64,000 bases of DNA from Lactarius indigo (lineage: Eukaryota > Basidiomycota > Agaricomycetes > Russulales > Russulaceae), in contig JAFKAC010000011.1 in the NCBI GenBank assembly GCA_025766275.1, forward strand, positions 1,550,001-1,614,000, in the 5' to 3' direction. The notes beneath the pieces are model-generated. The model worked only from the letters and a program-made list of their open reading frames with translations. It was not told the DNA's origin and did no database searches. How positions within the stretch are numbered: position 1 is the first letter of the stretch; each line of letters opens with the position of its first letter. Positions 20,513 to 31,669 of this stretch are shown piece after piece. The position numbers and the translations under genes were made by a program.

Positions 20513-21085
20513 TGTCACGTTTCGGACTTTCTGTGCTGTGGTACGACGTTGATTAGGACCCTTACTGTACCGGTTGCAACTACGGCGGTAAGGTATATTA
20601 GTTGCGGACTTTACTACGGTGATACGGCGGTGCGATAGGTGATACGAGTACGATAGCTGACTGATGACCGACGCCACTAGTACAGGTACTAGTAGTATTA
20701 GTGTTTGCGATGTTTCTGCGATACGTTGGACGCTACCTACTGTGACTCATAGCAGCGCTTGTAAGCCTGCTAGAATGTGTATTTAAGACTCTGTGCGAAG
20801 ACCAAGATACGCCATCTTGGTCTTCTTGAATCGCCACTAGTTTGCTTTCCTCTTACAAGCTTTCTCTCTCTCTCTCTCTCTCTTCTTCGCGTCTCCAAGT
20901 CTTCAGTCAGCGTCCGACTTCGTTCGTGACAAGCAAGATAAGCAAAGGGACTTGCCGGTGTACCTTCGCGTATTCATCAAGGCAAGCACACGGACCTTCG
21001 TGTCGTTGTGTCAAGTATACATTCGCGCTAAGTTGTTATCGCCTCTTTCGAGCTCAAGTCGAGCTAACGTCGTGGCGGCGTTACA
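20513..21085 (+). repeat. B1 3' LTR
   Basis: 573 bp, apparently identical to the 5' LTR, including the long (TC)n tract, which suggests a recent insertion. Followed by the target duplication CAAAC. Confidence 0.95.
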
Positions 21086-24000
21086 CAAACGACATCCTAT
21101 CGGCTATTATTCTTCAACGCTCAACGAAGCCAAATGAAATTATGACATTTATGACCTCAAGCTCCTAGCCATTGTCAAAGCCTTCCAACATTGGAGGCCC
21201 CTCTTGGTGGGCTCTCCTCACAAGATCAAAGTATTCTCTGATCACCTCAACCTACAATACTGGAAGTCGCCACAGAAGATTAGCAGGTGTGTAGCCAGGG
21301 AAGTACTTGAACTCTCAGAATACGACTTTGAAATTCATCACATCAAAGGAACTTCCAATGGACATGCCGACGCCCTGTCACGAAGACCAGACTACGATCA
21401 AGGGGAAAACGACAACGAAGGAGTAATGGTGTTACCAGAAAACATCTTCATATGCGCCGCCATGCTAGAGGAACCACGACACCCACATTGGAGACTGGAG
21501 ATCTTACCGGTGGAGATGACCCCCGAACATCCCATTTACGAACAGGACTTAGCTAAGTTAAGGCCTTGGGTTGATGCTCACAAGCTAAAAGACATCGAAG
21601 GAACGTGGTACAAGGATGGGCGCCGAATAGTCACTGGCGGTATCCATGATAAACGCACCATCATTGTGGCTCACCATGACCCCCCTGTCTATGGCCATCC
21701 TGGTATCAAACGCACCCTCCAACTCACTGAATGGCACTACTGGTGGCCACAAATGAAAAACGACGTTACAGACTACGTCAAAGGCTGTGCAGAGTGTCAA
21801 CGGCACAAGGTCAATCTCTGCCCCATTAGGGCGCCCTTACAACCCATCTACCCTAAACCAGAAGCCCTACCGTTTGAAACCATCACGGTGGACTTCATTA
21901 CTAAACTCCCCACCTCTCGTGGTTACGACTCCATTCTCACAGTAACAGATCATGACTGTACCAAAGCAGCCATTTTCATTCCCTGCAACGAAGAAATAAC
22001 CGCTGAAGGAACGGCCGCTCTGTACATCTCCCATGTCTTCCCACAATTCGGACTCCCCTTGCGCATTATCAGTGATCGAGACCCCTGTTTCACATCTAAG
22101 TTCATGCGAGAGATATGCAAGATTCTTGGCATCAGCCAAAACATCTCAACTGCTTATCACCCCAGAACCGATGGCCAATCAGAACGAACAAATCAGTGGC
22201 TAGAGCAATATCTTTGCTTCTGGGTGAACGAGTGGCAAGACGACTGGGTCCGTTATCTACCAATGGCAGAATTTACACATAACAACTGGCCTAACAAAAC
22301 CACACGAGAGTCCCCTTTCTTCCTCTTATCAGGATTCAACCCACACGCTGATTGGACCGATAGACCTTCCCCTATTCCGCAGGTGTCTCTAAGATTAGAC
22401 CAATTCAAACAAGCGCGACAGCGTGCATTCTCATGCATGCTCAGGGCGCAAAAGTCATGGGTCAAGCACAAAGATATGCCCAAGTTCAAAGAAGGAGACC
22501 TCGTGTGGCTCGAGGGACGCCACCTACGTACGCACCAGCCAACCGCAAAACTAGCTGCCAAACGACATGGACCATTTAAGGTCGCCCAGGTGATGTCCTC
22601 TGTCAATTATCACCTCGAACTTCCCACGCAGTGGAGCATCCACAATGTCTTCCACATAGATCTTCTCACACCATATCGTGAAACACCCACGCACGGACCA
22701 AATTATCAGCGCCCACCACCTGATTTGGTTGATAACGAAGAAGAATACGAGGTCGAGAAGATTCTAGACTCTCGGCGATTTGGCAGAAGGCGCCGGCTCC
22801 AATATCTTGTCAAATGGAAGGGTTATCCTGACTCAGATAACCAATGGATAGATAAGGATGACGTATTTGCTGATGAAGCCGTTCGGGAGTTCAAACATTC
22901 CAATCCCAACAGGGAAGCGCATATAAGGATGACATCCTATTGTGTTAAGTCCCCATCATCCACTCACCCCATGTCCTCTACTCAACACAATGACCAGCTC
23001 GCACTCCTCTCTACCCTCATCAACGACTCTGCCACCACGCTTGTTAACCCTGACTCCTCCAACGATGCTGCAGCCAATGGAGCTACTACTAGAAGCGGTA
23101 CCGCTGTGCAGCATGAGGAAGATGGCCCTATCACTAGTGAAGAATTGCACCAGACACTGCAATGATTCCCTCTGCCCCTACAGGGAGTTGTTGACGATGA
23201 TCCAGCAGCAACTCAACCAGTACCTCCGCCAATGTATGCCCTCACAAACCCCGACACCGGTGAGCCCGAAGTCTTCCTCACCAAAGACGAGTTGTTTCAG
23301 CTTCAAGCAGCTGTCTCGCGTGGTGAAACCGCCGAATGCCATGCAGAAGTACAAACAAGAATGGAAAGAGACGGCGGCGTGGTGACAGCGGGAGCAACTG
23401 CATATCGCCACTTGCCGACGCAAGATGAGGCAGGAGCGGAAGGAGTACTGGACAAAGCTGAGGATGAAGACGAGCTTAGAGACCACTACCCCATCAGGCA
23501 TGCATTCCTTACACATGAATTCTATGCTGAAGATCCAGCCGCCACTCCCTTCCTTGTCGACGCAGCGGGGAACCCTCTACACCAAGGATGAGTCGCTGTG
23601 GCACAAGCGGCTTGTTATACACCAATGGGTGAACGAGACCCAGCAACCCGGGCCATCATACCTGAAGGGTTCCGGGTCAATCGAGGACCCGATTACATTC
23701 CGTTCCCGATCAAGCTCTCCAATGGACCGATGATACAAGCATCCCACGTACAAGTTATCCAAGGAGGAGACCCCTTCGTACTTGGACTAGCTCTGGGGTC
23801 CAGCTTCCTTTATGGCAAACCCTTATACGCCACACCTCACCTCCCCAAAAACAACTGTGCCTTCATCCCCCATGAAGAGTACTTCATGCTACGTGATCGA
23901 CACCCTACCAACCTGTTACTAATGCATATCGGGGACGTCATGCTCACCCAAGAACTACGCCGGTTCAGGCAATTCGCCTTTGCTGAGGACCAATTGGAGG

Positions 24001-24176
24001 CATGAATAAGGAGGTTGCAGGAGGAGAGGTATATGGTGACCGAAGACAAAAAGGACAGTCTTTATTGCTTGGAGAGGGCTAACATACTAGCATGAATGGA
24101 AGATGAAGCGGAACGGATGAGGCAAGAATCCGTGGCAGATTAAGTGAGGTGGGCCTCACTTCTGAAAAGGGGGTGA

Positions 24177-24312
24177 TGTTACAGTATGGACTCATACACG
24201 ACTCATGACTGGTTATGACTACGGTCCGGTATTGATATTAGTCATGGACTCTTACATTGCATCAGTCAGCATAGTAGTTCACATGTGATTGTGACTCATG
24301 TATGACTCATTC
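24177..24312 (+). repeat. A1 3' LTR, first part
   Basis: Starts TGTTACAGTATGG after the tract GAAAAGGGGGTGA. It is cut at CATTC by B2 and continues at 32236. Compared with the 5' LTR its early differences are CG versus TG/CA changes. Confidence 0.9.
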
Positions 24313-24873
24313 TGTCACGTTTCGGACTTTCTGTGTTGTGGTACGACATTGATTAGGACCCTTACTGTACCGGTTGCAACTACGGCGGTAAGGTATATTA
24401 GTTGCGGACTTTACTACGGTGATACGGCGGTGTGATAGGTGATACGAGTACGATAGCTGACTGATGACCGACGCCACTAGTACAAGTACTAGTAGTATTA
24501 GTGTTTGCGATGTTTCTGCGATATGTTGGACGCTACCTACTGTGACTCATAGCAGCGCTTGTAAGCCTGCTAGAATATGTATTTAAGACTCTGTGCGAAG
24601 ACCAAGATACGCCATCTTGGTCTTCTTGAATCGCCACTAGTTCGCTTTCTCTTTCAAGCTTTCTCTCTCTCTCTTCGCGTCTCCAAGTCTTCAGTCAGTG
24701 TCCGACTTCGTTCGTGACAAGCAAGATAAGCAAAGGGACTTGCCGGTGTACCTTCGTGTATTCATCAAGGCAAGCACACGGACCTTCGTGTCGTTGTGTC
24801 AAGTATACATTCGCGCTAAGTTGTTATCGCCTCTTTCGAGCTCAAGTCGAGCTAACGCCGTGGCGGCGTTACA
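24313..24873 (+). repeat. B2 5' LTR
   Basis: Same architecture as the B1 LTR: TATTTAAG at 24580 and the self-complementary ATCTTGGTCTTC at 24614, 34 nt later. The (TC)n tract is 12 nt shorter than in B1. It differs from its 3' LTR at about two positions, both C/T. Confidence 0.95.
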
Positions 24874-24888
24874 TTAAGACCAAGATCC
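24874..24888 (+). promoter_or_regulatory. B2 primer-binding site (self-priming type)
   Basis: TTAAGACCAAGATCC follows the LTR; AAGACCAAGAT pairs with the predicted transcript 5' end at 24614. Confidence 0.75.
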
Positions 24889-24891
24889 ATC

Positions 24892-26931
24892 GTGGCCGTA
24901 ACAACAAGAGACCAGTGGACGAACTTCCGTCCTTATTCACTCCCAAGAAGAGGAGAACGTAACGTCCCCACACGCTTTCTACAAGCTGCTAGTTGGAGGG
25001 AAAGACAAGAAGAAACTGGATATTTCGTCGAGTTTGACGGGCCCAGCAGATTTCGTCCAGTTGAGTTCAATTTCGACCGTCTGTGTTGGGTAGAAGTTGC
25101 CTGGAACCCCATAGACTCCCGGTGGGACGCTATACGACCAGCAGGACCCAGATATCAGTGCGATATCGACGCACGAGAACTCAACAGCCGCGCCGATTGG
25201 GGCCCTATTGACGGACAAATACGAGAACACTCCACTGGAGAGGTAGTGTCAGAAGGAACAGAACACAGCGAGGAAGAAGAAGAAGAAAACGAAGGACGGG
25301 AGCCAAACCAGACAGAAACCAGCGGAGGAGCAATACAAGATCTCCTTATCGAACGAGCTGAGTCCGCGCATATTACAGAGCCAGAACCGATTCATATTAG
25401 ATCACCAGCCATCATGGCAACCTTGACGCAAGCAATGGAGGAAGTTGCCATTGAAGAAGCACGTGCCATAAGGGCCGAGGCGAGAGATATCCTCATGCCC
25501 ATCAACCCAGAAACTGGAGTACGAATGACCACAGACGACGCCGCAATCTTTCGAGCCATCGGGTCGGATAGGGGAGATCCCCCGTCCGGACGTCGACCGG
25601 CCATGGAATTACCTCCAGGAATAGGAGGACCCGACGGAGATCCGCCACCCCCGCCTGGGGGAGGAGTCCCGTTTGACCTGCGAAGAACCGAACCACCGAG
25701 GCGACCACCCGCCGGGCCGCCGGGAGGCGAAGGCGGCGGAGGAGGAGGAGGAGGTGGTAGAGACGCTGGAGGCCATCATAGCGAGAAATTAACCGGCGAG
25801 CCACCTTCCATTTTCGATGGCGACAGACTCAAAGTAGACCAGTTTCTGACACAGTGGCACGTCTACTGGGGCATGAACTTGGACGCCCCCATCATGCGAA
25901 ACGACTACCGAAGATGCCTTTTATTCCTATCCTACATCAAAGGCGGAGCAGTCAGCGAATGGGTTTTATCCTTCCTGAACTGGCTCAACAGGCAAATACA
26001 ACGGGGAATCAGCCCCTATACCCGCGAACTATGGGACGCCGTAGCAGACGGTTTCAGCCAGCGGTTCGAAAACACATTGGAGAGAGAACAAGCCCAAGCA
26101 ATACTACGAAAAGGGTTCAAGATGACGGGAGAGGACATTGACAAGTACGTCAATGATTTTGAACAACTCGCACGGAAGGCTCATTACCGCCTCAACGAAC
26201 CACAAACAATCGACCTCTTCACGTCGGGACTGCCGAGGGAATTGTTCAAAAACGCATTCCAGTTCGACGACCCAATCACGTTCGACGATTGGAAGAGAGC
26301 CGTACTCAAACGGCAGAAGAACTATATTCATCTCAAGGCAAGGCTCAATGAGTACAAAAACACCACGCAGCCCAAAAAACAGACCGGCAACGCAGGATGG
26401 ACGCTCCCGCAGAATCTACCCCATACTAACCCCTGGGCCATGGACACCTCGGCCGACCGCGCCAGAGTACGACTGGCGGGGTCTGAAGACATCGACTTCA
26501 ACAAGCTACCCCACCGCGACTGGCAAACACCGCCATTCCCACCGAGGGGAGGACCGGGGGCAAGGGGGCGAGGAAGGGGAGGAGCGAGACGCGATCTAAG
26601 GAACGTCCTTTGCTATAACTGTCACGCTCCGGGACACCTCTCACGAAATTGCCCCCATCCGCGCGGGCAAGGACACTGGCAGAACACGCCGTCGAGTAGC
26701 CGAATGACAGAAACCACGTGGCATCAAGGGCCCGTGTCGCAATACGAACCCTCGCTGCCCGGGTACACAACCCCGGCGCCAAGTGCAACGCCGGCGCCGC
26801 AAATCAACGCGGCAAAGACAGCGGGAGAACAAGCCAAGGAATGGCTCACACAGGTGGCCAATAGCACGGATGAGGTAAAGGACCTTATCCTCCAAGACTT
26901 GTGGGGAAAAGAGGGTTTTCGGGACGCCTAA
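24892..26931 (+). CDS. B2 Gag (probable GTG start)
   Basis: 679 codons, differing from B1 Gag at only a few residues (for example one fewer Glu in the acidic linker and one more Gly in the Gly run). It has the same conserved N-terminal domain, capsid-like region and CYNCHAPGHLSRNC knuckle. As in B1, no ATG precedes the internal in-frame ATG of the MATLTQAMEEV segment; the likely start is GTG 24892 with A at -3 and G at +4. Ends at TAA 26929. Confidence 0.88.
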   Translation: MAVTTRDQWTNFRPYSLPRRGERNVPTRFLQAASWRERQEETGYFVEFDGPSRFRPVEFNFDRLCWVEVAWNPIDSRWDAIRPAGPRYQCDIDARELNSRADWGPIDGQIREHSTGEVVSEGTEHSEEEEEENEGREPNQTETSGGAIQDLLIERAESAHITEPEPIHIRSPAIMATLTQAMEEVAIEEARAIRAEARDILMPINPETGVRMTTDDAAIFRAIGSDRGDPPSGRRPAMELPPGIGGPDGDPPPPPGGGVPFDLRRTEPPRRPPAGPPGGEGGGGGGGGGRDAGGHHSEKLTGEPPSIFDGDRLKVDQFLTQWHVYWGMNLDAPIMRNDYRRCLLFLSYIKGGAVSEWVLSFLNWLNRQIQRGISPYTRELWDAVADGFSQRFENTLEREQAQAILRKGFKMTGEDIDKYVNDFEQLARKAHYRLNEPQTIDLFTSGLPRELFKNAFQFDDPITFDDWKRAVLKRQKNYIHLKARLNEYKNTTQPKKQTGNAGWTLPQNLPHTNPWAMDTSADRARVRLAGSEDIDFNKLPHRDWQTPPFPPRGGPGARGRGRGGARRDLRNVLCYNCHAPGHLSRNCPHPRGQGHWQNTPSSSRMTETTWHQGPVSQYEPSLPGYTTPAPSATPAPQINAAKTAGEQAKEWLTQVANSTDEVKDLILQDLWGKEGFRDA

Positions 26932-29900
26932 ACCCGTCAGTCTGGGTGAGGGCTTTACAATGTAATTCAGTAATCGTGACAACGCGCTATCGATCTCTAC
27001 GAATTCCAGTGACTGTCCGAACGAATTACCGAACGACTGAAACAAACGCACTGGTCGACTCTGGAGCGACCGATAACTTTATCAAACCAAGTATGGCAAT
27101 CAAGGCAGGAATCCCGGTACAGGCGCTGGAAACGCCTCGCAAAATATGGAACATAGATAATACGGAAAACAAAGCTGGGTTAATCACTCACTACGTTAAC
27201 CTAGAAGTGAAAACAAGTGGACAGATAAAAAGAATGACCTTTTTGGTCACCGACCTCGGAAGCGAAGACATGGTACTCGGTTATCCATGGCTGAGCGCCT
27301 TCGAGCCCACCATTAGCTGGGCTACGGCGACCACACACCCTGACGTACACCCCGTAGTGCTAGCCACTAGGGAAGAATTACTTACAGCATCCGCGGTTCG
27401 AGCCCTAATCATCACAGAAAAAGAGGACATTTTACAGGAGTTACACGAGGAAACCTTCGCGCGAGCCACGACCTCGACAGAACTGGCTATATCAGCCAAA
27501 CAACAACAGACGGCAGCCGTGCTGCCACCCGAATACGCGGAGTTCGGTAAACTCTTCGACGAGCAGGCCTCACATCGCTTTCCCCCAGCCAGGCCGTGGG
27601 ATCACGCGATTGATTTCAAACCATCAGCACCGGCAGCCATCGACTGCAAGATATACCCCATGACACAAAAAGAAGAGGGCGAACTCAGGGAGTTTTTAGA
27701 CGAGAAGTTGAAGCAGGGCTACTTACGCCCCTCTATATCCCCGTACGCGTCTTCCTTCTTTTTTATTAAAAAGAAGGACGGAAAACTACGCCCTGTCCAG
27801 GACTACCGGGTCATCAATTCACACACCATCCGCAACCAGTACCCGCTGCCACTGATCCAAGACCTTATTCTGGATCTCAGCAACGCTCACATATACACTA
27901 AACTGGATATTCGATGGGGCTACAACAACATACGCATCCGCGACGGCGACCAAGAAAAAGCGGCATTCAAGACCAAGTTCGGCCTCTTTGAGCCGACGGT
28001 CATGTTCTTTGGCCTTACTAACTCCCCGGCTACCTTCCAGGCGATGATGAACCATATCTATCGCGACACGATCGCGAAACACGATCGCCTTGGCACTACG
28101 ATACGTGTCTACATGGATGATATCGGTATCGCAACTCACTTCGACCATGATCTAGCCGCCCATGTCTCAGCCGTCCGCGACGTCCTACGCGTTGCCGAAG
28201 AACACGACCTCTACTTCAAACTCGAAAAATGCCTTTTCCACCAACCGCGAATGGATTACCTGGGGGTAATCCTTGAAAAGGGGGTAACTCGCATGGACCC
28301 TGTAAAAGTTCAAGGCATCAAAGATTGGCCAACGCCCACGAAGGTCAAGGACGTTCGATCCTTCCTTGGTTTTTGTAACTTTTACCGACTTTTCATTCAC
28401 GGTTTTGCAAACCACGCAAAGCCGCTGACCAGGCTAACACGAAAGGACGAAGAATGGAGATGGACGGAAGCGGAAGAGGAAGCATTCAACACCTTAAAAC
28501 GCCTCGTAACGGAGGAACCAGTACTTGCACACCCAGTCCTCCAAGATCCGTTCGAATTAGAGGTCGATGCCTCGGGATACGCGGTGGGAGCCGTGCTTCT
28601 ACAGAAAAAGGCTGACGGAAAGCGACACCCAATAGGATATTACTCCGCAACACTTTCCGAAGCTGAACGCAACTACGACATCTATGACCTAGAATTGTTG
28701 GCCATAGTTAAAGCGTTGCGAAACTGGAGACCGTTACTCGCAGGAGCCCCACACAAGATCAAAATTTACTCGGATCACCTCAACCTGCAATATTGGAAAT
28801 CACCGCAGAAAATCAGCAGACGCGTTGCCAGGGAAGTGTTAGAACTTTCCGAATACGACTTCGAAATTCACCACATTAAAGGAAAGAACAACGGACGAGC
28901 TGATGCGTTATCGCGCCGACCCGACTACGACCAAGGAGCAGAAGACAACAGCGAGGTGGTGGTACTGCCGCCTGAAGTCTTTGTTCGAACCCTTAATACG
29001 GCAAGGACACTTACCCTCAACCCGAACTTGTCGCAACCGCGCCATCAACAAGACGAAGAAGTGATCAAGGTATGGGCCGACCCCCATCAGTTGAAGAAAA
29101 TACAGGGGGAGTGGTATAAGGACGGCAGGTTCGTAATAACCGGACCAACGTCCACGCATCGCGTATTGATCCATGACCACCATGACTTGCCAATACACGG
29201 CCACCCGGGAATCGCAAAAACACAACGAATCCTGGAGAGGCACTATTGGTGGCCACGACTGCGCAAGGATGTATACGAGTATGTCCAAGGATGCGCGGAA
29301 TGCCAGCGAAATAAGGTAAATACGCGCCCTATACGAGCGGCGCTACACCCCATCACACCGGTACTCGATGCGCTCCCCTTTCAAACGGTGGCGATCGACT
29401 TCATCACCAAGCTGCCGACGTCCGAGGGGCAAGACAGCATCCTCACCGTCACCGACCACGATTGCAGTAAAGCCTCGGTGTTCATACCATGCCGAGAAGA
29501 AGTAACCGCTGAAGAAACCGCCGCGCTGTACGTCCGTCATGTTTTTAAACGATTCGGGCTGCCGCGCAAAATCATCAGTGACCGAGACCCCCGCTTCACA
29601 TCCAAATTTACAAGGGAAGCGTGCAGAATCCTAGGGGTGCAACAAAACATATCCACGGCATACCACCCACGTACCGATGGACAGTCGGAAAGGACCAATC
29701 AATGGCTGGAGCAGTATTTACGCTTCTGGGTGAACGAACGACAAGACGACTGGACCACGTATTTGCCGATAGCTGAATTCGCACACAACAACTGGCCCCA
29801 TGAACACACGAAGCAGTCGCCGTTCCAACTCCTAATGGGATATGACCCGCGAGCTGATTGGACCGATAAGCCATCCCCTATCCCACAAGTAACCACGCGA

Positions 29901-31640
29901 CTGACACAGTTGAAGGAAGCTAGAAGTGACGCCCAACGCCTTATGAAAAGGGCGCAAGAAGCATGGGTACGCAACAAAGATACGCCCAAGTTCCGTATCA
30001 ACGACCTCGTGTGGTTAGAAGGGAAGCACCTTCGAACCAATCAGCCCACGGCGAAATTAGCGGCGCGACGCCACGGACCCTTTAGGGTGATCCAGGTGAT
30101 GTCGCCCTATAATTATCGATTGGAACTTCCCACACAGTGGAGCATACATCCAGTGTTCCATATCGATCTTCTCACGCCCTACAAACAAACCCCCTTACAC
30201 GGGGAAAACTTCACGCGCCCACCGCCAGAGTTGATTGATGGCGAAGAAGAATACGAGGTCGAGGCCATTCTGGACTCCCGGCACTTCGGCAGGGGCAAAC
30301 GTTTACAGTACCTCGTCAAATGGAAGGGATACCCAGACTCGGAGAATCAGTGGGTCGATAAGGATGATGTCTTCGCGCCAGAAGCGCTTCGCCTATACCA
30401 GGAAACACAAGCGCGCGGACGACAAGTTAAAACAAGCAGTGCAAAGGTCGAAGGAAGTCAACCCTCTCTCCTCCGATCTCTCATCACTCATATGCCCACT
30501 TCTCCCCTTCGCCATGTCACCCAAGCAGCGCTCCTCGACTCCCTCGCACAGGACGCCCACGCCCTCTTGGCTGAGGACGACAACACCGAGGTACCCAACC
30601 CTCAAATCACACCATGGACGCCTCTTAGACCAACCGAGGGGCCCATCACCGCACAAGAGTGGGCCCATGTCATCACCAGATTCCCAGACCCCACTACTAC
30701 CCCCGACGATGAGTCCGCCGTCGTCCACGTCTTCCGAGACGACCGCGGAGAACGCGAGCCGATCGCCGCTATCCCCCCAAGCGACGACCTCATCGGCGTT
30801 CGCGGAGTTTTCCCGAGCAACGACCAGCGTTCAAGCGCTGATGGAGTACGAGTTGGAGGGGTGGAGGAGAGTAGCAGCGGAGTGGCAGAAGGAGCAGCTC
30901 GACTCCGCAGCGGCCCGACTGAGGGAGATGCGCGAGCGACGGCAGCGATGGAGGCAGCTGAGGCTGGCCATGACGACGACGATTACTACCCGGCACGCCA
31001 CGCCTTCCTTCGAACGAAAAGCGACCCTACTAATCCCCTCATCACGCCTTGGCTCGTCTACTCCGACGGGTCCCCCATGTATCGAGGACGTGTGCGCGTG
31101 CCTGGCGCCGCCGATCATCGTACGTTCACCGCCGCCGACGACCCCGCGCATGTCATTGCGCCTGAAGGGTTCCGGGCAAATCGACGACCCCATCACATTC
31201 CATACCCCATCACCGGACCCGACGGAGTAGAGCGGGACGCGTCCCACGTCCAACTCATCGGAGGGGCTGACCCCCTCATACTAGGAGTCATACCGGGGTC
31301 GCCGCACGTCTACGGTAAGCCCTTCTACGCCGAGCCGCACGTATCCGCCGCTCTCCGCCCCACGTACCCCCACGAAGACCTGGTCGTCTTCGAGGCGGAC
31401 CGTATCACCGACCGAGCCCTCAATCGCATCAACGACGAGTCGCTCACGGCTGAGGTCACGCGCTTCCGCGCGGCCAGCTATGAGTTGGACCGACTCCGTG
31501 CCCGAGTGGCCCAACTCCGCGCCATGATCGAATGTGCGCAGGACGATCGCCGCGACTCCATCTATCGCCTGGAGCGCGCAACGGCACTCGAACGCATCGC
31601 CGACGAACAACGTGACTGGCCGGCAAGGGACTTTCGGTGA
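26901..31640 (+). CDS. B2 Pol polyprotein with chromodomain and long C-terminal extension
   Basis: 1579 codons, almost the same as B1 Pol. Protease DSGA, RT YMDD, RNase H DASGY, the integrase HHCC finger with Asp/Asp/Glu, GPY/F-like segment, chromodomain and 410-residue extension are all present with key residues kept. Differences from B1 are scattered substitutions, such as IHGFANH for IRGFANH in RT. With an open gag and near-identical LTRs this is a candidate autonomous copy and could also supply enzymes for D. Confidence 0.92.
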   Translation: MGKRGFSGRLNPSVWVRALQCNSVIVTTRYRSLRIPVTVRTNYRTTETNALVDSGATDNFIKPSMAIKAGIPVQALETPRKIWNIDNTENKAGLITHYVNLEVKTSGQIKRMTFLVTDLGSEDMVLGYPWLSAFEPTISWATATTHPDVHPVVLATREELLTASAVRALIITEKEDILQELHEETFARATTSTELAISAKQQQTAAVLPPEYAEFGKLFDEQASHRFPPARPWDHAIDFKPSAPAAIDCKIYPMTQKEEGELREFLDEKLKQGYLRPSISPYASSFFFIKKKDGKLRPVQDYRVINSHTIRNQYPLPLIQDLILDLSNAHIYTKLDIRWGYNNIRIRDGDQEKAAFKTKFGLFEPTVMFFGLTNSPATFQAMMNHIYRDTIAKHDRLGTTIRVYMDDIGIATHFDHDLAAHVSAVRDVLRVAEEHDLYFKLEKCLFHQPRMDYLGVILEKGVTRMDPVKVQGIKDWPTPTKVKDVRSFLGFCNFYRLFIHGFANHAKPLTRLTRKDEEWRWTEAEEEAFNTLKRLVTEEPVLAHPVLQDPFELEVDASGYAVGAVLLQKKADGKRHPIGYYSATLSEAERNYDIYDLELLAIVKALRNWRPLLAGAPHKIKIYSDHLNLQYWKSPQKISRRVAREVLELSEYDFEIHHIKGKNNGRADALSRRPDYDQGAEDNSEVVVLPPEVFVRTLNTARTLTLNPNLSQPRHQQDEEVIKVWADPHQLKKIQGEWYKDGRFVITGPTSTHRVLIHDHHDLPIHGHPGIAKTQRILERHYWWPRLRKDVYEYVQGCAECQRNKVNTRPIRAALHPITPVLDALPFQTVAIDFITKLPTSEGQDSILTVTDHDCSKASVFIPCREEVTAEETAALYVRHVFKRFGLPRKIISDRDPRFTSKFTREACRILGVQQNISTAYHPRTDGQSERTNQWLEQYLRFWVNERQDDWTTYLPIAEFAHNNWPHEHTKQSPFQLLMGYDPRADWTDKPSPIPQVTTRLTQLKEARSDAQRLMKRAQEAWVRNKDTPKFRINDLVWLEGKHLRTNQPTAKLAARRHGPFRVIQVMSPYNYRLELPTQWSIHPVFHIDLLTPYKQTPLHGENFTRPPPELIDGEEEYEVEAILDSRHFGRGKRLQYLVKWKGYPDSENQWVDKDDVFAPEALRLYQETQARGRQVKTSSAKVEGSQPSLLRSLITHMPTSPLRHVTQAALLDSLAQDAHALLAEDDNTEVPNPQITPWTPLRPTEGPITAQEWAHVITRFPDPTTTPDDESAVVHVFRDDRGEREPIAAIPPSDDLIGVRGVFPSNDQRSSADGVRVGGVEESSSGVAEGAARLRSGPTEGDARATAAMEAAEAGHDDDDYYPARHAFLRTKSDPTNPLITPWLVYSDGSPMYRGRVRVPGAADHRTFTAADDPAHVIAPEGFRANRRPHHIPYPITGPDGVERDASHVQLIGGADPLILGVIPGSPHVYGKPFYAEPHVSAALRPTYPHEDLVVFEADRITDRALNRINDESLTAEVTRFRAASYELDRLRARVAQLRAMIECAQDDRRDSIYRLERATALERIADEQRDWPARDFR
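26904..26919 (+). promoter_or_regulatory. B2 -1 frameshift site(s)
   Basis: GGGAAAA (26904-26910) and GGGTTTT (26913-26919), both in the Gag frame as X XXY YYZ, as in B1. Confidence 0.7.
28251..28287 (+). promoter_or_regulatory. B2 internal palindrome plus internal polypurine tract
   Basis: Same block as in B1: GGATTACC/GGTAATCC arms, then GAAAAGGGGGTAA at 28275-28287. Confidence 0.5.
30514..31230 (+). CDS. B2 ORFX: overlapping ORF in the +1 frame of pol (238 aa)
   Basis: Same position and length as B1 ORFX, from ATG 30514 to the stop at 31228. The charged helical segment and GSGQIDDPITF end are unchanged. Because B1 and B2 are near-identical, this copy adds little independent support; the comparison with A2 is the informative one. 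Confidence 0.42.
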   Translation: MSPKQRSSTPSHRTPTPSWLRTTTPRYPTLKSHHGRLLDQPRGPSPHKSGPMSSPDSQTPLLPPTMSPPSSTSSETTAENASRSPLSPQATTSSAFAEFSRATTSVQALMEYELEGWRRVAAEWQKEQLDSAAARLREMRERRQRWRQLRLAMTTTITTRHATPSFERKATLLIPSSRLGSSTPTGPPCIEDVCACLAPPIIVRSPPPTTPRMSLRLKGSGQIDDPITFHTPSPDPTE

Positions 31641-31656
31641 GTCGGGGTCTCACGCT

Positions 31657-31669
31657 GAAAAGGGGGTGA
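31657..31669 (+). promoter_or_regulatory. B2 3' polypurine tract
   Basis: GAAAAGGGGGTGA abutting the 3' LTR. Confidence 0.8.

Larger units (their letters stand above)
13144..21085 (+). mobile_element. B1: full-length, apparently intact chromodomain Ty3/Gypsy element
   Basis: Two 573-bp LTRs (13144-13716 and 20513-21085) that look identical, target duplication CAAAC (13139-13143 and 21086-21090), and open gag and pol. It is inserted in the RNase H codons of A1: removing it with one CAAAC restores the A1 frame. It is nearly identical to B2. Confidence 0.95.
11403..24143 (+). pseudogene. A1 pol, broken and split by B1
   Basis: The frame begins at the GGGTTTT slip site (11403-11409). It runs through protease (ALVNSGATHC near 11540, where the catalytic Asp is changed to Asn), RT (VYMDDIG region near 12629), and into RNase H, where B1 interrupts at 13143. 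It resumes at 21086-21090 with the rest of RNase H, integrase, chromodomain (about 22740-22900) and the C-terminal extension, ending at TAA 24141. In-frame stops include 12327, 12609, 21135, 23163, 23589 and 24003. Most correspond to a CGN codon in A2. The element cannot make a full polyprotein. Confidence 0.88.
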
